64,000 nucleotides of DNA. Origin: Conchiformibius kuhniae DSM 17694. Lineage in GTDB: Bacteria; Pseudomonadota; Gammaproteobacteria; Burkholderiales; Neisseriaceae. Made by a program: the position numbers and the translations under genes. The notes below the pieces were generated by a model. The model made no database searches and was not told the origin of the DNA. It worked only from the letters and a program-made list of their open reading frames with translations. Of the stretch, positions 24,875 through 33,232 are shown piece by piece (within the stretch, counting starts at the first letter, position 1; every line of letters begins with the position of its first letter). The stretch lies in NCBI RefSeq assembly GCF_000428785.1, contig NZ_KE386799.1, positions 33,081-97,080 on the forward strand, read 5' to 3'.

Positions 24875-25927
24875 TCATTGCGGCAGGAATTGGGCGATGT
24901 TGTCGGCATCGATTTCCTGATAGGGGATTTTGACCACGCGGTATTCCATGTTGTGTCCGATGCCTGCCGATGCGTCTTTGCCGGCGGCAAGGTTGGCGCC
25001 CATGCGCAAGGCGGTACGCGCCTGTTCGCGGTAGTCGTTGAACACGGTGGCGGTCAGATGCCCCGCCTGCATGGCGCGAAGTGCCGGCTCCGAGCCGTCA
25101 ATGCCGAATACGGGTAGGGAAATATTGTTTTCTTTCAAAACATTGATTGCGCCCAATGCCATGCTGTCGTTGTTGGCGAGCAATACTTCCACGCCGGCAA
25201 AGGCGGGGGATTTGACCCATTCGCCCACCACTTCTTCGGCTTTTTGGAAGTTGAACATGGCGGTTTCCTGAAACAGTTTTTGCACGGGAACGCCGAGCTT
25301 GGGGTAGTGTTCCATCGTGCCGACCGACCATTTTGTCCGTGCCATCGCGCCTTCGTGTCCGGGCGTGCCTTCGAGCATGGCGTATTGAATCACGCCGTCG
25401 CCGTTTTTGTCCCATTTGGGATTGGCCTTCCAGCCTTTGAGGACTTGGCGTCCCTGCAAAATGCCCGCTTGTACCGAGTCGCCTTCAACCATATAGGCTT
25501 GCGGGCAGGAGGCAAGGGGGCGTTTGCCGGGGTGGTGGTCGATGTACACCACCGGTATTTTGCGTTTGCACATGGTTTGCAAAAACACGGGGCCTTGCGC
25601 CACTTCCGCCAGATTGACCACCAGTGCTTTTGCCTGTTTGTCGAGCATGCCGTCCAGTTGGGTGTTTTGCAGTGCTTGGTTGTTGCGGGCGCTGTCGAGC
25701 ATCAGGGTGAGGTTGGGCTGCTGTTTGGCGGTTTCTTCCAGCGATTGGTACATGCCTTTGAAAAAGGGATTGCTTTCGATGCTGCTGACCGATGCGCCGA
25801 CCACCGCCGCAGGAAAGGGGCTGCCGGTATCGCGGTTGTCTGCGTGCGGGCCGCCGCCGCAACCGGCTGCGGCGAGTACCGCGCACACGCCCGCGAAGTA
25901 GTGCAATGGGTTTTTGTGTCCGTTCAT
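24875..25927 (-). CDS. MglB-like sugar-binding lipoprotein (sensor component)
   Basis: 350 residues, type I periplasmic-binding protein fold. The N-terminal signal ends in a lipobox-like AAGC (Cys23) followed by GGG. The calcium-binding loop typical of galactose/glucose-binding MglB is present as DKNGDGVIQYAMLEGTPGH near residue 175, and FGIDGSEPALRAMQAG matches the hinge and C-domain, so a hexose ligand is likely. No mglA or mglC transporter genes are adjacent. The next gene is a membrane kinase, so the protein is probably a receptor. The ATG at 25927 has AAGGAATTTTG directly before it, the leader shared with ppx and xerD. A G8 tract lies in the 5' leader. Confidence 0.85.
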   Translation of the reverse strand: MNGHKNPLHYFAGVCAVLAAAGCGGGPHADNRDTGSPFPAAVVGASVSSIESNPFFKGMYQSLEETAKQQPNLTLMLDSARNNQALQNTQLDGMLDKQAKALVVNLAEVAQGPVFLQTMCKRKIPVVYIDHHPGKRPLASCPQAYMVEGDSVQAGILQGRQVLKGWKANPKWDKNGDGVIQYAMLEGTPGHEGAMARTKWSVGTMEHYPKLGVPVQKLFQETAMFNFQKAEEVVGEWVKSPAFAGVEVLLANNDSMALGAINVLKENNISLPVFGIDGSEPALRAMQAGHLTATVFNDYREQARTALRMGANLAAGKDASAGIGHNMEYRVVKIPYQEIDADNIAQFLPQ

Positions 25928-26110
25928 CAAAATTCCTTTTCGGTTTGAAATTCGGTTTGTGGGGCGCTGCCGTGTGCGCGGCGGCGTCCGTTGGCGCGTG
26001 ATTGCTCGGATTCGGGCGGGGGGGGCTGCCCGTCCGCTTCGGCGTGTGCCGGCAAACGGCAAGGGCGCATGCGGATTTTCAAACAGGCAGATGAAAATCA
26101 TTTGCCGCGC

Positions 26111-26140
26111 ATTATAATCCCAATCTTGGGTTTGTGCCAA
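26111..26140 (-). promoter_or_regulatory. Promoter of the sensory operon
   Basis: On the minus strand TTGGCA (26135-26140), an 18-nt spacer and TATAAT (26111-26116). Transcription would begin about 180 nt before the start codon, giving a long leader containing a C8 run (26018-26025 as G8 on plus). The 360-bp divergent interval 25928-26287 also holds the pyrG promoter region, which is AT-rich with TACAAT near 26154. Confidence 0.6.
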
Positions 26141-26287
26141 GTTTTGTTAAAGAATACAATCACAAACACTTTGTATTTAACGTTTTTTTACGCTTGGGCG
26201 CGGCGGGGGCGGCAAGGCTGGGGGCGAACCCTTTTGCCCGCACCGTTTTTCGGCTAAAATCGCGCATTCCAATTCAAGTTTTACATC

Positions 26288-27913
26288 ATGACCAAGTTTA
26301 TTTTCGTAACCGGCGGCGTTGTGTCTTCTTTGGGGAAAGGCATCGCCGCCGCTTCCATTGCCGCCATTTTGGAATCGCGCGGGCTGAACGTAACCATGCT
26401 CAAGCTCGACCCCTACATCAACGTAGACCCCGGCACGATGAGCCCGTTTCAGCACGGCGAAGTGTTCGTAACCGCAGACGGTGCGGAAACCGATTTGGAT
26501 TTGGGGCATTACGAACGTTTTATCAACGCCACTTTGAGCCGCCGCAACAGTTTCAGCGCGGGGCAGGTTTATGAAAACGTCATCGCCAAAGAACGGCGCG
26601 GCGATTATTTGGGCGGCACAGTGCAGGTGATTCCGCACATCACCGATGAAATCAAACGCCGCATTCACGAAGGCGCGGCAGGCACGGACGTGGCGATTGT
26701 GGAAATCGGCGGCACGGTGGGCGACATCGAATCGCTGCCGTTTTTGGAAGCGATTCGGCAGATGCGTTCGCAACTGGGGCGCACCAACTCCTTGTTTGTG
26801 CATTTGAGTTATGTGCCGTTTATCAAAGCGGCGGGCGAAATCAAAACCAAGCCCACGCAACACTCCGTGAAAGAACTGCGCGAAATCGGCATTCAGCCCG
26901 ATGTGTTGATTTGCCGCATGGACAGGGTGCTGCCCGAAGAGGAAAAACGCAAAATCGCCCTGTTTTGCAATGTGGAGGAACGCGCCGTTATCGGCTGCTA
27001 CGATGCAAACAGCATTTACGAAATCCCCGAAATGCTGCATGCTCAAGGCATTGACGCGATTTTGTGCGAGCAACTGCAATTAACCGTGCGCCAAGCCGAT
27101 TTGACCGAATGGAAAAAAATCGTGTATGCCGTGCAAAATCCGCAGCACGCCGTCAAAATCGCCATGGTGGGCAAATATGTGGACTTGACCGAGTCTTACA
27201 AATCGCTCACCGAAGCCCTGAAACACGCGGGCATTCACACGCAAACCGATGTTCAAATTACTTATATTGACAGCGAAACCATCGAGCAGAACGGCGCAGG
27301 CTGCCTGAAAGAATTTGATGCCGTATTGGTGCCGGGCGGTTTCGGCTTGCGCGGCGTGGAAGGCAAAATCGCCGCAGCCCGTTATGCGCGTGAAAACCGC
27401 GTGCCGTATTTAGGCATTTGTTTGGGCATGCAAATCGCGCTGATTGAATACGCCCGCCACGTTGCCGGACTGGACGGCGCGAACTCCACCGAGTTTGACC
27501 CGAAAACGCCCGCGCCGGTGGTCGCGCTGATTGACGAGTGGCAAACGGCGGACGGCGAAGTGGAGCAACGGGACGAACACGCCGATTTGGGCGGCACCAT
27601 GCGTTTGGGCGCACAAGAAGTTGAATTAAAAGAAAACAGCTTGGCAGCCAAAATCTACGGCAGCACCCGCATCAGCGAACGCCACCGCCACCGCTACGAA
27701 GTAAACAACGGCTTCGTGCCGCAACTGGAAGCGGCGGGTTTGACGGTGGGCGGCGTGTCGGCGGGGCGCGAGCGTTTGGTGGAATGCATTGAAATTGCGG
27801 AACATCCGTGGTTTTTCGCCTGCCAGTTCCACCCCGAATTCACCTCCACGCCGCGCAAGGGACACCCGCTTTTCAGCGCGTTTGTGAAAGCGGCGCAAAC
27901 GCAGCAGCGTTAA
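26288..27913 (+). CDS. pyrG: CTP synthase PyrG
   Basis: ATP-dependent amination of UTP to CTP with glutamine as nitrogen donor. 541 residues: synthetase domain with VTGGVVSSLGKGIAAASI at the N-terminus and KLDPYINVDPGTMSP; glutaminase domain with PGGFGLRG, nucleophile Cys in YLGICLGMQ, and the His-Glu pair in FHPEFTS. The ATG is 7 nt after a weak site and begins MTKFIFVTGG as usual. An uptake sequence occurs at 27298-27309. Followed by its own terminator. Confidence 0.97.
   Translation: MTKFIFVTGGVVSSLGKGIAAASIAAILESRGLNVTMLKLDPYINVDPGTMSPFQHGEVFVTADGAETDLDLGHYERFINATLSRRNSFSAGQVYENVIAKERRGDYLGGTVQVIPHITDEIKRRIHEGAAGTDVAIVEIGGTVGDIESLPFLEAIRQMRSQLGRTNSLFVHLSYVPFIKAAGEIKTKPTQHSVKELREIGIQPDVLICRMDRVLPEEEKRKIALFCNVEERAVIGCYDANSIYEIPEMLHAQGIDAILCEQLQLTVRQADLTEWKKIVYAVQNPQHAVKIAMVGKYVDLTESYKSLTEALKHAGIHTQTDVQITYIDSETIEQNGAGCLKEFDAVLVPGGFGLRGVEGKIAAARYARENRVPYLGICLGMQIALIEYARHVAGLDGANSTEFDPKTPAPVVALIDEWQTADGEVEQRDEHADLGGTMRLGAQEVELKENSLAAKIYGSTRISERHRHRYEVNNGFVPQLEAAGLTVGGVSAGRERLVECIEIAEHPWFFACQFHPEFTSTPRKGHPLFSAFVKAAQTQQR
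27298..27309 (+). repeat. DNA uptake sequence (AG-sim dialect), inside pyrG
   Basis: Intact AGGCTGCCTGAA encoding part of the linker region of PyrG. Confidence 0.8.
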
Positions 27914-27924
27914 TCCGTCACAAC

Positions 27925-27958
27925 AAACCGTGTTCCGTTGGGGGAACACGGTTTTTTT
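27925..27958 (+). terminator. Rho-independent terminator of pyrG
   Basis: AAACCGTGTTCC / GGAACACGGTTT 12-bp stem (27925-27936 with 27943-27954) with a T7 tail ending at 27958. Repeat E5 begins exactly at the last T of the tail. Confidence 0.92.
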
Positions 27959-28137
27959 AGGGCGTGTCATCATTTGACCGAAGAAACGCTGCGCCGTCAT
28001 TCCCGCGAATGCGGGAATCCACTGCCTGATGTTTGTGAAGCGATGTTTTATCAACGCTTTTTGAAATTGGTTTTGGATTCCCGCCTGTGCGGGCATGACG
28101 GTGTGGCGTTTTTTCAGGCAATTGACGATGTGCCTTA
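27958..28137. repeat. dRS3-containing mobile repeat (copy E5)
   Basis: Starts TAGGGCGTGTCATCATTTGACCG at the end of the pyrG terminator, contains dRS3 20-mers near 28000-28019 and 28078-28097, and ends CAATTGACGATGTGCCTTA. The right terminus supplies the TAA stop of sixA (28135-28137). Confidence 0.88.
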
Positions 28138-28620
28138 ATCTGCCAAGTCTGCCGGCGACATCACCAATTTCAGTTTGGCACGGAAGCTGCCGTCTGCTTC
28201 GGGGCGCACTTGAAACCACCAAAACGCGCCTTTTTTCACCGACCAGATGTTTTGCTGCGCCCAGTTGCCGTTGAGCAAAAACGCGCACAGTTGTCCGAGC
28301 CATGGCTGGTGTCCGACCAAAACGACGTGGCTGTGTCCGCGCAAGTTGTTGAGTATGCGGGCAAGGCTGCGGGCGTCGATGTCGGGGTTGAGCGCGGGCA
28401 TGATGTGGTATGCCGTGCCGAGACTGTCGGCGGTTTGCTGGCTGCGGGTGGCTTGCGAAGCGAAGACGCGGGCATCGGCAGGCAGTTTGGCGCGCAGGTA
28501 GGCGGCGGCTTTTTTGGCTTGTTTGTGTCCTTTGCGGGTGAGTTTGCGCGGCAGGTCGCGCCCTTGTGCTTTGGCTTCTTCGGCTTCGGCGTGCCGCCAT
28601 AAAATCAGGTTGAAGGTCAT
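28135..28620 (-). CDS. sixA: SixA-type phosphohistidine phosphatase
   Basis: 161 residues of the histidine phosphatase superfamily. The N-terminal RHA motif (LILWRHAEAEEAKAQGRD) and the second catalytic histidine in VLVGHQPWLGQLC are present, as is the SixA-typical ASQATRSQQTADSL. Family members remove phosphate from histidine in Hpt-type or PTS-type proteins. Start ATG 28620 overlaps the tadA stop (ATGA), so the genes are translationally coupled. Its stop is supplied by repeat E5, and the tail MSPADLAD is short. Confidence 0.88.
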   Translation of the reverse strand: MTFNLILWRHAEAEEAKAQGRDLPRKLTRKGHKQAKKAAAYLRAKLPADARVFASQATRSQQTADSLGTAYHIMPALNPDIDARSLARILNNLRGHSHVVLVGHQPWLGQLCAFLLNGNWAQQNIWSVKKGAFWWFQVRPEADGSFRAKLKLVMSPADLAD

Positions 28621-29363
28621 GGGGTTGGCTCCGTTGGGTTGGGTTCGGGCGGTGGGGTGTGGCGGCGTTGGCGGAAAAAGCCGCGCATCAGTTCTTGGGC
28701 TTGTGCCGCCAGTACGCCGCCGAGTACCGCCGTGTGGGGGTTGTGTTTTTTTTGGGCGAACAGGTCGCAAACGCTGCCCGCCGCGCCGCTTTTGGGTTCG
28801 GCGGCGGCGTAGATGACGCGGCGCACGCGTGCCTGTATCAGGGCGGCGGCGCACATCAGGCAGGGTTCGAGGGTGATGTACACGTCGCAGTCGCATAGGC
28901 GGTAGTTTTGCAGGACGTGTCCGGCTTTTTTCAGGGCGCGGATTTCGGCATGGGCGCAAACGCTGTGTTCGGCGATGCAGGCGTTGCCCGCCGCCGCAAG
29001 GGGTTGTCCGTTGCACACCACCACCGCGCCTACGGGAATTTCGCCCGCCGCGCCCGCACGTTTGGCTTCGGCAAGGGCAACGCGCATCCAGCGTTCCATT
29101 TCGTTTTGCGGGGGAAATACGGCTACGGGCGGGCATTGTTGCAAGCGTGCCTGCCAGCTTGCGCGGGCGGCGGGGGTGAGGGCTGTGCCTTCTGCCAGTT
29201 GTGCCATTTGCCAAAACACGCGCATGGTGATGCCGCCTTGCTGTTTGAGCAGCAAAAACACGCGGCAGGGGTCGGCAAGGCGCAAATCTTCAACGGTGTG
29301 AATGCCCAGCGCGTTCAGTGCCGACACCGTTTTCGGCGGCAGGGGCGGGGTGGTGAGCAACAT
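28617..29363 (-). CDS. tadA: tRNA adenosine deaminase TadA with N-terminal TfoX-C-like domain
   Basis: Converts A34 to inosine in tRNA-Arg(ACG). About 248 residues, longer than E. coli TadA (167), because residues 1-75 form a TfoX C-terminal-type helical domain (VSALNALGIHTVEDLRLADP, FLLLKQQGG). The deaminase follows: EMERWMRVALAEAKRA, zinc ligand and catalytic Glu in CAHAEIRAL, and the second zinc motif EPCLMCAAAL. The ATG at 29363 is 1 nt after the pit stop; an earlier ATG at 29390 would overlap pit. The tail is proline-rich (PPPEPNPTEPTP). The fusion is known in Neisseria (family knowledge). Confidence 0.88.
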   Translation of the reverse strand: MLLTTPPLPPKTVSALNALGIHTVEDLRLADPCRVFLLLKQQGGITMRVFWQMAQLAEGTALTPAARASWQARLQQCPPVAVFPPQNEMERWMRVALAEAKRAGAAGEIPVGAVVVCNGQPLAAAGNACIAEHSVCAHAEIRALKKAGHVLQNYRLCDCDVYITLEPCLMCAAALIQARVRRVIYAAAEPKSGAAGSVCDLFAQKKHNPHTAVLGGVLAAQAQELMRGFFRQRRHTPPPEPNPTEPTP

Positions 29364-29364
29364 A

Positions 29365-30951
29365 TCAGCCGAAAATGCCGCGCAGGACAAAAAACACCGC
29401 CACCGACAACAGCGATGCCGCCGGCAGGGTAACCACCCATGCCAAACCGATGGGCTTCATCATGCGCCAGTTGGCATTGCCGTTGACCAAGCCGATGCCC
29501 AGCACCGCGCCGACCAGAATATGCGTGCTGGACACGGGCAAGCCCATCACCGAAGCCGCCATCACCACCGTTGCCGCCGCCAATTCCGCCGTAAAGCCCG
29601 AAGACGGGTGCAGCTCCGCCAAGCCTTTGCCCACCGTTTGAATCACTTCCTTGCCGATAAACCACAAGCCCACCACCAGTGCCACGCCGAAGGTCAGCAT
29701 CGCCACCGGCGGAATCGATGCCGTTGCGCCGATGTCGCCGGTACGCAGCACGTCCATAATCGCTGCGAAGGGCCCGATGGCATTGGCGATGTCGTTTGCG
29801 CCGTGACTGAAGGCAAACCCCGCCGCCGTAAATACCTGCATCCATGAAAACATCAGCAGGGTGGATTTGGTGATGTCGCGCCGTTTGAGCGTTTTGGCGT
29901 AGATGAAGGTTGCCAGCCAGATAAACGCGCCCACCATCAGGATAATCAGCGTGTTGGTGAGCATGCTCATGCCCAGTTTCAAATTGCTCAAGCCTTTGAA
30001 CAGCAGCATGGAGGTAATCATCATGCCCGCCACGCAGGAAATCCACGGCACCCATGAACGCAGGGCTTTGTAGATGGGCAGGGAGGCTTTGGCGCGGTCG
30101 TGGGGGTATAAGCCGCGATAATATTCGGATTCCAATTCGTTCGGGTCGCAATCGGCTTTGTCGTAGATTTCCGCATCGCGCACCATTGCGGCGGTTTCGC
30201 GGGCTTTCACATCAGGGTCTAATTTTTCAAAATCGTTTTTGTATCGGTCTTTATATTCTTTTTTCTTGGCTTTGATTGTGGCAATCTTTTTTTCCATGTC
30301 GTCGTTGTAATCCAAGATGTTCTTCTTGACCAACGAAAACAGAAAGTACGACACCGCCCCGCCCAACACGGGCGACAGCACCCACGATGAAACAATCGCG
30401 CCGATTTTGTTCCATTTGACCAAATCGGTGGCGCTGCCCCCGTTGCCCGAGAGCAGAACGCCCAATGCCAGCGAGCTGCCGACAATGCCGCCGATAATCG
30501 AATGGGTGGTGGAAACGGGCAAACCTTTGTAGGTGGCAAACAGCAGCCACAATGCCGCCGCCAGCAGCGCCGACATCATGATGAACACCAAATCCAAAGG
30601 CTGCATGGGCAGGGCGTTGAGATTGACGATGCCGCTTCTGATGGTGGCGGTAACTTCCCCGCCCGCCAGCACCGCGCCGCTCACTTCAAACACCGCCGCC
30701 ACAATCAGCGCTTGCGGCACGGTCAGCGTGCCGGCGCCCACCGAAGTGCCGAAAGAATTGGCGACATCGTTGCCGCCGATGTTGAACGCCATAAACACAC
30801 CGAATAAAGTTGCCAGCAAAAACAGCATGGTGTGATTGTATTGGGTATAATCCAAGCCCCAATAAACAAAATAGCCGACCATTCCGACCAGCATCAGCGC
30901 GAAAGCCGTATTGATTTTACGCATCGACGCGGCAGGTGAATCCGGTAACAT
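29365..30951 (-). CDS. pit: Inorganic phosphate transporter, Pit family
   Basis: Inner-membrane phosphate (metal-phosphate) symporter. 528 residues from ATG 30951, which has AAGGAAA upstream; the open frame further upstream is not protein-like. Both inverted-repeat signatures are present, FNIGGNDVANSFGTSVGAGT at the N-terminal half and FSHGANDIANAIGPF in the C-terminal half, plus the paired GLPVSTTHSIIGG and GLPVSSTHILVG. A charged cytoplasmic loop of about 100 residues (KKKEYKDRYKNDFEKLD) separates the halves. The tadA and sixA genes follow without gaps. The 314-bp interval up to 31265 is divergent with the Nif3 gene and shows no further gene. Confidence 0.92.
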   Translation of the reverse strand: MLPDSPAASMRKINTAFALMLVGMVGYFVYWGLDYTQYNHTMLFLLATLFGVFMAFNIGGNDVANSFGTSVGAGTLTVPQALIVAAVFEVSGAVLAGGEVTATIRSGIVNLNALPMQPLDLVFIMMSALLAAALWLLFATYKGLPVSTTHSIIGGIVGSSLALGVLLSGNGGSATDLVKWNKIGAIVSSWVLSPVLGGAVSYFLFSLVKKNILDYNDDMEKKIATIKAKKKEYKDRYKNDFEKLDPDVKARETAAMVRDAEIYDKADCDPNELESEYYRGLYPHDRAKASLPIYKALRSWVPWISCVAGMMITSMLLFKGLSNLKLGMSMLTNTLIILMVGAFIWLATFIYAKTLKRRDITKSTLLMFSWMQVFTAAGFAFSHGANDIANAIGPFAAIMDVLRTGDIGATASIPPVAMLTFGVALVVGLWFIGKEVIQTVGKGLAELHPSSGFTAELAAATVVMAASVMGLPVSSTHILVGAVLGIGLVNGNANWRMMKPIGLAWVVTLPAASLLSVAVFFVLRGIFG

Positions 30952-31265
30952 AAAATTTTCCTTGCAGTTGAGAAAAGAAAAGGTGCGACAGGTCAAGCAG
31001 ATGCGGACACCGTGCCTGACGGCGTAAAAAAAGTGCCCATGCAAACAAAGATGCAAAGCGGCACAAGATGGTTTGGGTGTTCCACATAAGAAATCAAATG
31101 CGACGGGTGCGGCAAAAACCGCCTGATTTTGGTAAACTCGCCCGCTTTGCGGATTCGTGTTTGCCACCTGAAAACATTATAACCAAAGGCAAGTTTTTAT
31201 AAAAGTGCAAAACCGCCGCTTTTTAAACGCTGCCAATAGCAGATTGAAACCCTGAAGGAAATTTT

Positions 31266-32018
31266 ATGACCCCACGCCAAGAAATTTTGCGGCACTGCGA
31301 CACGCTGCTGCAAACCGCCCAGTTTAAAGATTACGCCCCCAACGGCCTGCAAGTGGAAGGCACGGAAACGGTCGGCAAAATCGTTACCGCCGTTACCGCC
31401 AGCCGCGCCGCGATTGAACACGCCGCCGCACACAACGCACAGATGCTGCTGGTGCATCACGGCTTGTTTTGGAAAAGCGAACCGCTTACCGTAACGGGCT
31501 GGAAAAAACAGCGCATTGCCAAGCTGTTGGCGCACGACATCAATTTGGCGGGCTACCACCTGCCGCTCGATGCCCACCCCGAGTTGGGCAACAACGCGCA
31601 ACTGGCGCAGCGTTTGGGCTGGACGTTGGAGGCGCAGTTTGGCGAGCAAAACCTGCTCAACGCAGGTGCGTTGCCCGACAGCCAAAGCACTTTGCCCGCG
31701 CTGGCTGCCGCATTGGAACAGGTGTTGGGGCGCGCGCCCACCGTGGTCGGCTGCCCGAATGCAACGCGCCGCCGCATCGTGTGGTGTACGGGTGGGGCGC
31801 AGGGTTTTTTCCAAGCGGCGATTGATGCGGGCGCGGACGTGTACCTCACCGGTGAGATTTCCGAAGCGCAATACCATCTTGCCAATGAAACGGGCGTGGC
31901 ATTCGTGTCGGCGGGGCATCATGCCACCGAACGCTACGGCATTCAGGCTTTGGGTGCGGCACTGGCGGCGCACTTCGGCGTGGAATGCGTGTTTTTTGAC
32001 GAAAACAATCCCGCATAG
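31266..32018 (+). CDS. Nif3-like dinuclear metal-centre protein (YbgI family)
   Basis: 250 residues of the Nif3/YbgI family, hexameric proteins with two metal ions in each active site and annotated as GTP cyclohydrolase 1 type 2 homologues; the physiological role is unsettled. Visible metal ligands: HHGLFWK near residue 63, an Asp in YHLPLDAHP near 99 and the C-terminal SAGHHATERYGIQALG. Normal length without the insert domain of some homologues. ATG 31266 follows AAGGAAATTTT. Confidence 0.9.
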   Translation: MTPRQEILRHCDTLLQTAQFKDYAPNGLQVEGTETVGKIVTAVTASRAAIEHAAAHNAQMLLVHHGLFWKSEPLTVTGWKKQRIAKLLAHDINLAGYHLPLDAHPELGNNAQLAQRLGWTLEAQFGEQNLLNAGALPDSQSTLPALAAALEQVLGRAPTVVGCPNATRRRIVWCTGGAQGFFQAAIDAGADVYLTGEISEAQYHLANETGVAFVSAGHHATERYGIQALGAALAAHFGVECVFFDENNPA

Positions 32019-32130
32019 CGTGTAAAAAAAACGTCAATTTTTCCAATTGCCGCAACAGTTACGCTATAGTGCGTTTTTGGGCGGGAAAATGTTTCCCGTT
32101 GTGTCTTTTTTTGATTTGAGGAATAGCAAA

Positions 32131-32781
32131 ATGAAATTGTTTCAATCGGTCACTGCCGTTGCCCTTGCCGCCGCTTTGGGTTTGAGCGGCTGCGTAACCA
32201 ATCCGCACACCGGACAGAGCCAAGTCAGCAAAACCGCCGCTTACGGCGTGGGCGCTGCCGTAACCTGCGGCATCATCGGCGCCATCACGCACGGCAGCAA
32301 AGGCGCGCGCAACTCTGCGGCCGCTTGCGGCGCGGTGGGCGCGGGCGTGGGCGGCTACATGGATTACCAAGAGAAAAAACTGCGCGAATCGCTGGCGAAC
32401 ACCGGCGTGGAAGTGGCGCGTGAGGGCAACCAAATCAAATTGACCATGCCGGAAAATGTTACTTTTGCCACCGGCCGTTACGACTTGTCGCCGCAAGCGC
32501 AAATGTCGCTCGACCGCGCCGCGCAAACTTTGGCGATGTACACCGACACCACTTTGAGCATCATCGGACACACCGACAGCACCGGCAACGATGAAATCAA
32601 CAATCCCTTGTCGCACAACCGTGCCAATGCGGTGGCGCAATACCTGAACAGTCGCGGCGTGGCGGCGAACCGCTTGAGCGTGGCGGGTCGCGGCTCTTAC
32701 CAGCCGATTGCTTCCAACGCCACACCCGAAGGACGGGCGCAAAACCGCCGCGTGGAAATTTTGATTAACCCGAAAACTTAA
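32131..32781 (+). CDS. OmpA-family lipoprotein (YiaD-like)
   Basis: 216 residues. Signal peptide with lipobox LSGC near residue 20, a glycine-rich hydrophobic segment (YGVGAAVTCGIIGAITHGS, then ACGAVGAGVGGYMDY) typical of YiaD-like proteins, and a C-terminal OmpA peptidoglycan-binding domain from about 105. The domain is marked by VTFATGRYDLSP, IIGHTDSTGNDEINN and NRRVEILI. Expected to tether the outer membrane to peptidoglycan. ATG 32131 follows GAGGAAT. It has its own terminator downstream. Confidence 0.9.
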   Translation: MKLFQSVTAVALAAALGLSGCVTNPHTGQSQVSKTAAYGVGAAVTCGIIGAITHGSKGARNSAAACGAVGAGVGGYMDYQEKKLRESLANTGVEVAREGNQIKLTMPENVTFATGRYDLSPQAQMSLDRAAQTLAMYTDTTLSIIGHTDSTGNDEINNPLSHNRANAVAQYLNSRGVAANRLSVAGRGSYQPIASNATPEGRAQNRRVEILINPKT

Positions 32782-32786
32782 AACAT

Positions 32787-32815
32787 CGTCCGTCTTTGGC
32801 AACCAAAGGCGGACG
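32787..32815 (+). terminator. Hairpin after the OmpA-family gene
   Basis: CGTCCGTCTTTGG / CCAAAGGCGGACG stem with a 3-nt loop, followed immediately by a palindromic uptake sequence rather than by a T run. Confidence 0.6.
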
Positions 32816-32817
32816 GG

Positions 32818-32832
32818 TTCAGGCAGCCTGAA
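32818..32832. repeat. Palindromic DNA uptake sequence
   Basis: TTCAGGCAGCCTGAA between the hairpins of two convergent genes. Confidence 0.8.
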
Positions 32833-32844
32833 ACGCATCAACAA

Positions 32845-32874
32845 AACGCCGCAATGCAACAGCATTGCGGCGTT
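32845..32874 (-). terminator. Terminator of ihfB
   Basis: AACGCCGCAATGC / GCATTGCGGCGTT 13-bp stem with a 4-nt loop, followed on the minus strand by TTTTGTT. 28 nt past the ihfB stop. Confidence 0.8.
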
Positions 32875-32901
32875 GTTTATTGGTTTATCCGAATACGCGC
32901 C

Positions 32902-33216
32902 TTACGCCCCGCGTTTGGCGGCTTGGTCCACGCGCTCGCGCAGCTCCTTGCCCGGTTTGAAATGGGGAACGTACTTGGCAGGCACGTCCACCCGCTCGCC
33001 GGTTTTCGGATTGCGCCCGACACGCGCGGGACGGTGGTTCAGGTCGAAACTGCCGAAGCCGCGAATTTCAATGCGCTGACCGCGAGCCAGCGAACGCGTC
33101 ATGGTGTCCACCAAAACTTTGACACTGTATTCGATGTCTTTGTTTTGCAGTTGGGCATTGCTGTTTTTTTGCATAAACAGGTCTGCCAAACGTGCCATCA
33201 GTTCGGATTTGGTCAT
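32902..33216 (-). CDS. ihfB: Integration host factor subunit beta
   Basis: DNA-bending architectural protein, heterodimer with IhfA. 104 residues of the HU/IHF family: MTKSELMARLADLF at the N-terminus, the beta-arm GRNPKTGERVDVPAKYVPHFKP with the DNA-intercalating proline, and GQRIEIRGFGSF, characteristic of the beta subunit. It lies 16 nt after rpsA, the conserved rpsA-ihfB order of Proteobacteria. Confidence 0.95.
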   Translation of the reverse strand: MTKSELMARLADLFMQKNSNAQLQNKDIEYSVKVLVDTMTRSLARGQRIEIRGFGSFDLNHRPARVGRNPKTGERVDVPAKYVPHFKPGKELRERVDQAAKRGA

Positions 33217-33232
33217 AGCGTAACCTATTGAT

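Noticed and set aside
24875..26140. Extended 421-codon form of the MglB-like protein
   Set aside because: The N-terminal extension would place the lipoprotein signal internally and runs through the G8 tract and the leader. The ATG at 25927 with AAGGAA is the better start.
28135..29214. 359-codon minus-strand frame covering sixA plus an arginine/proline-rich extension
   Set aside because: The extension is an out-of-frame reading of tadA; sixA starts at 28620 with an ATGA overlap.
32055..32075. CTATAGTGCG resembling the end of a Correia element (TATAGTGGATTAA)
   Set aside because: Only the TATAG core matches and no inverted partner is present within 160 bp; the same is true at 40985.
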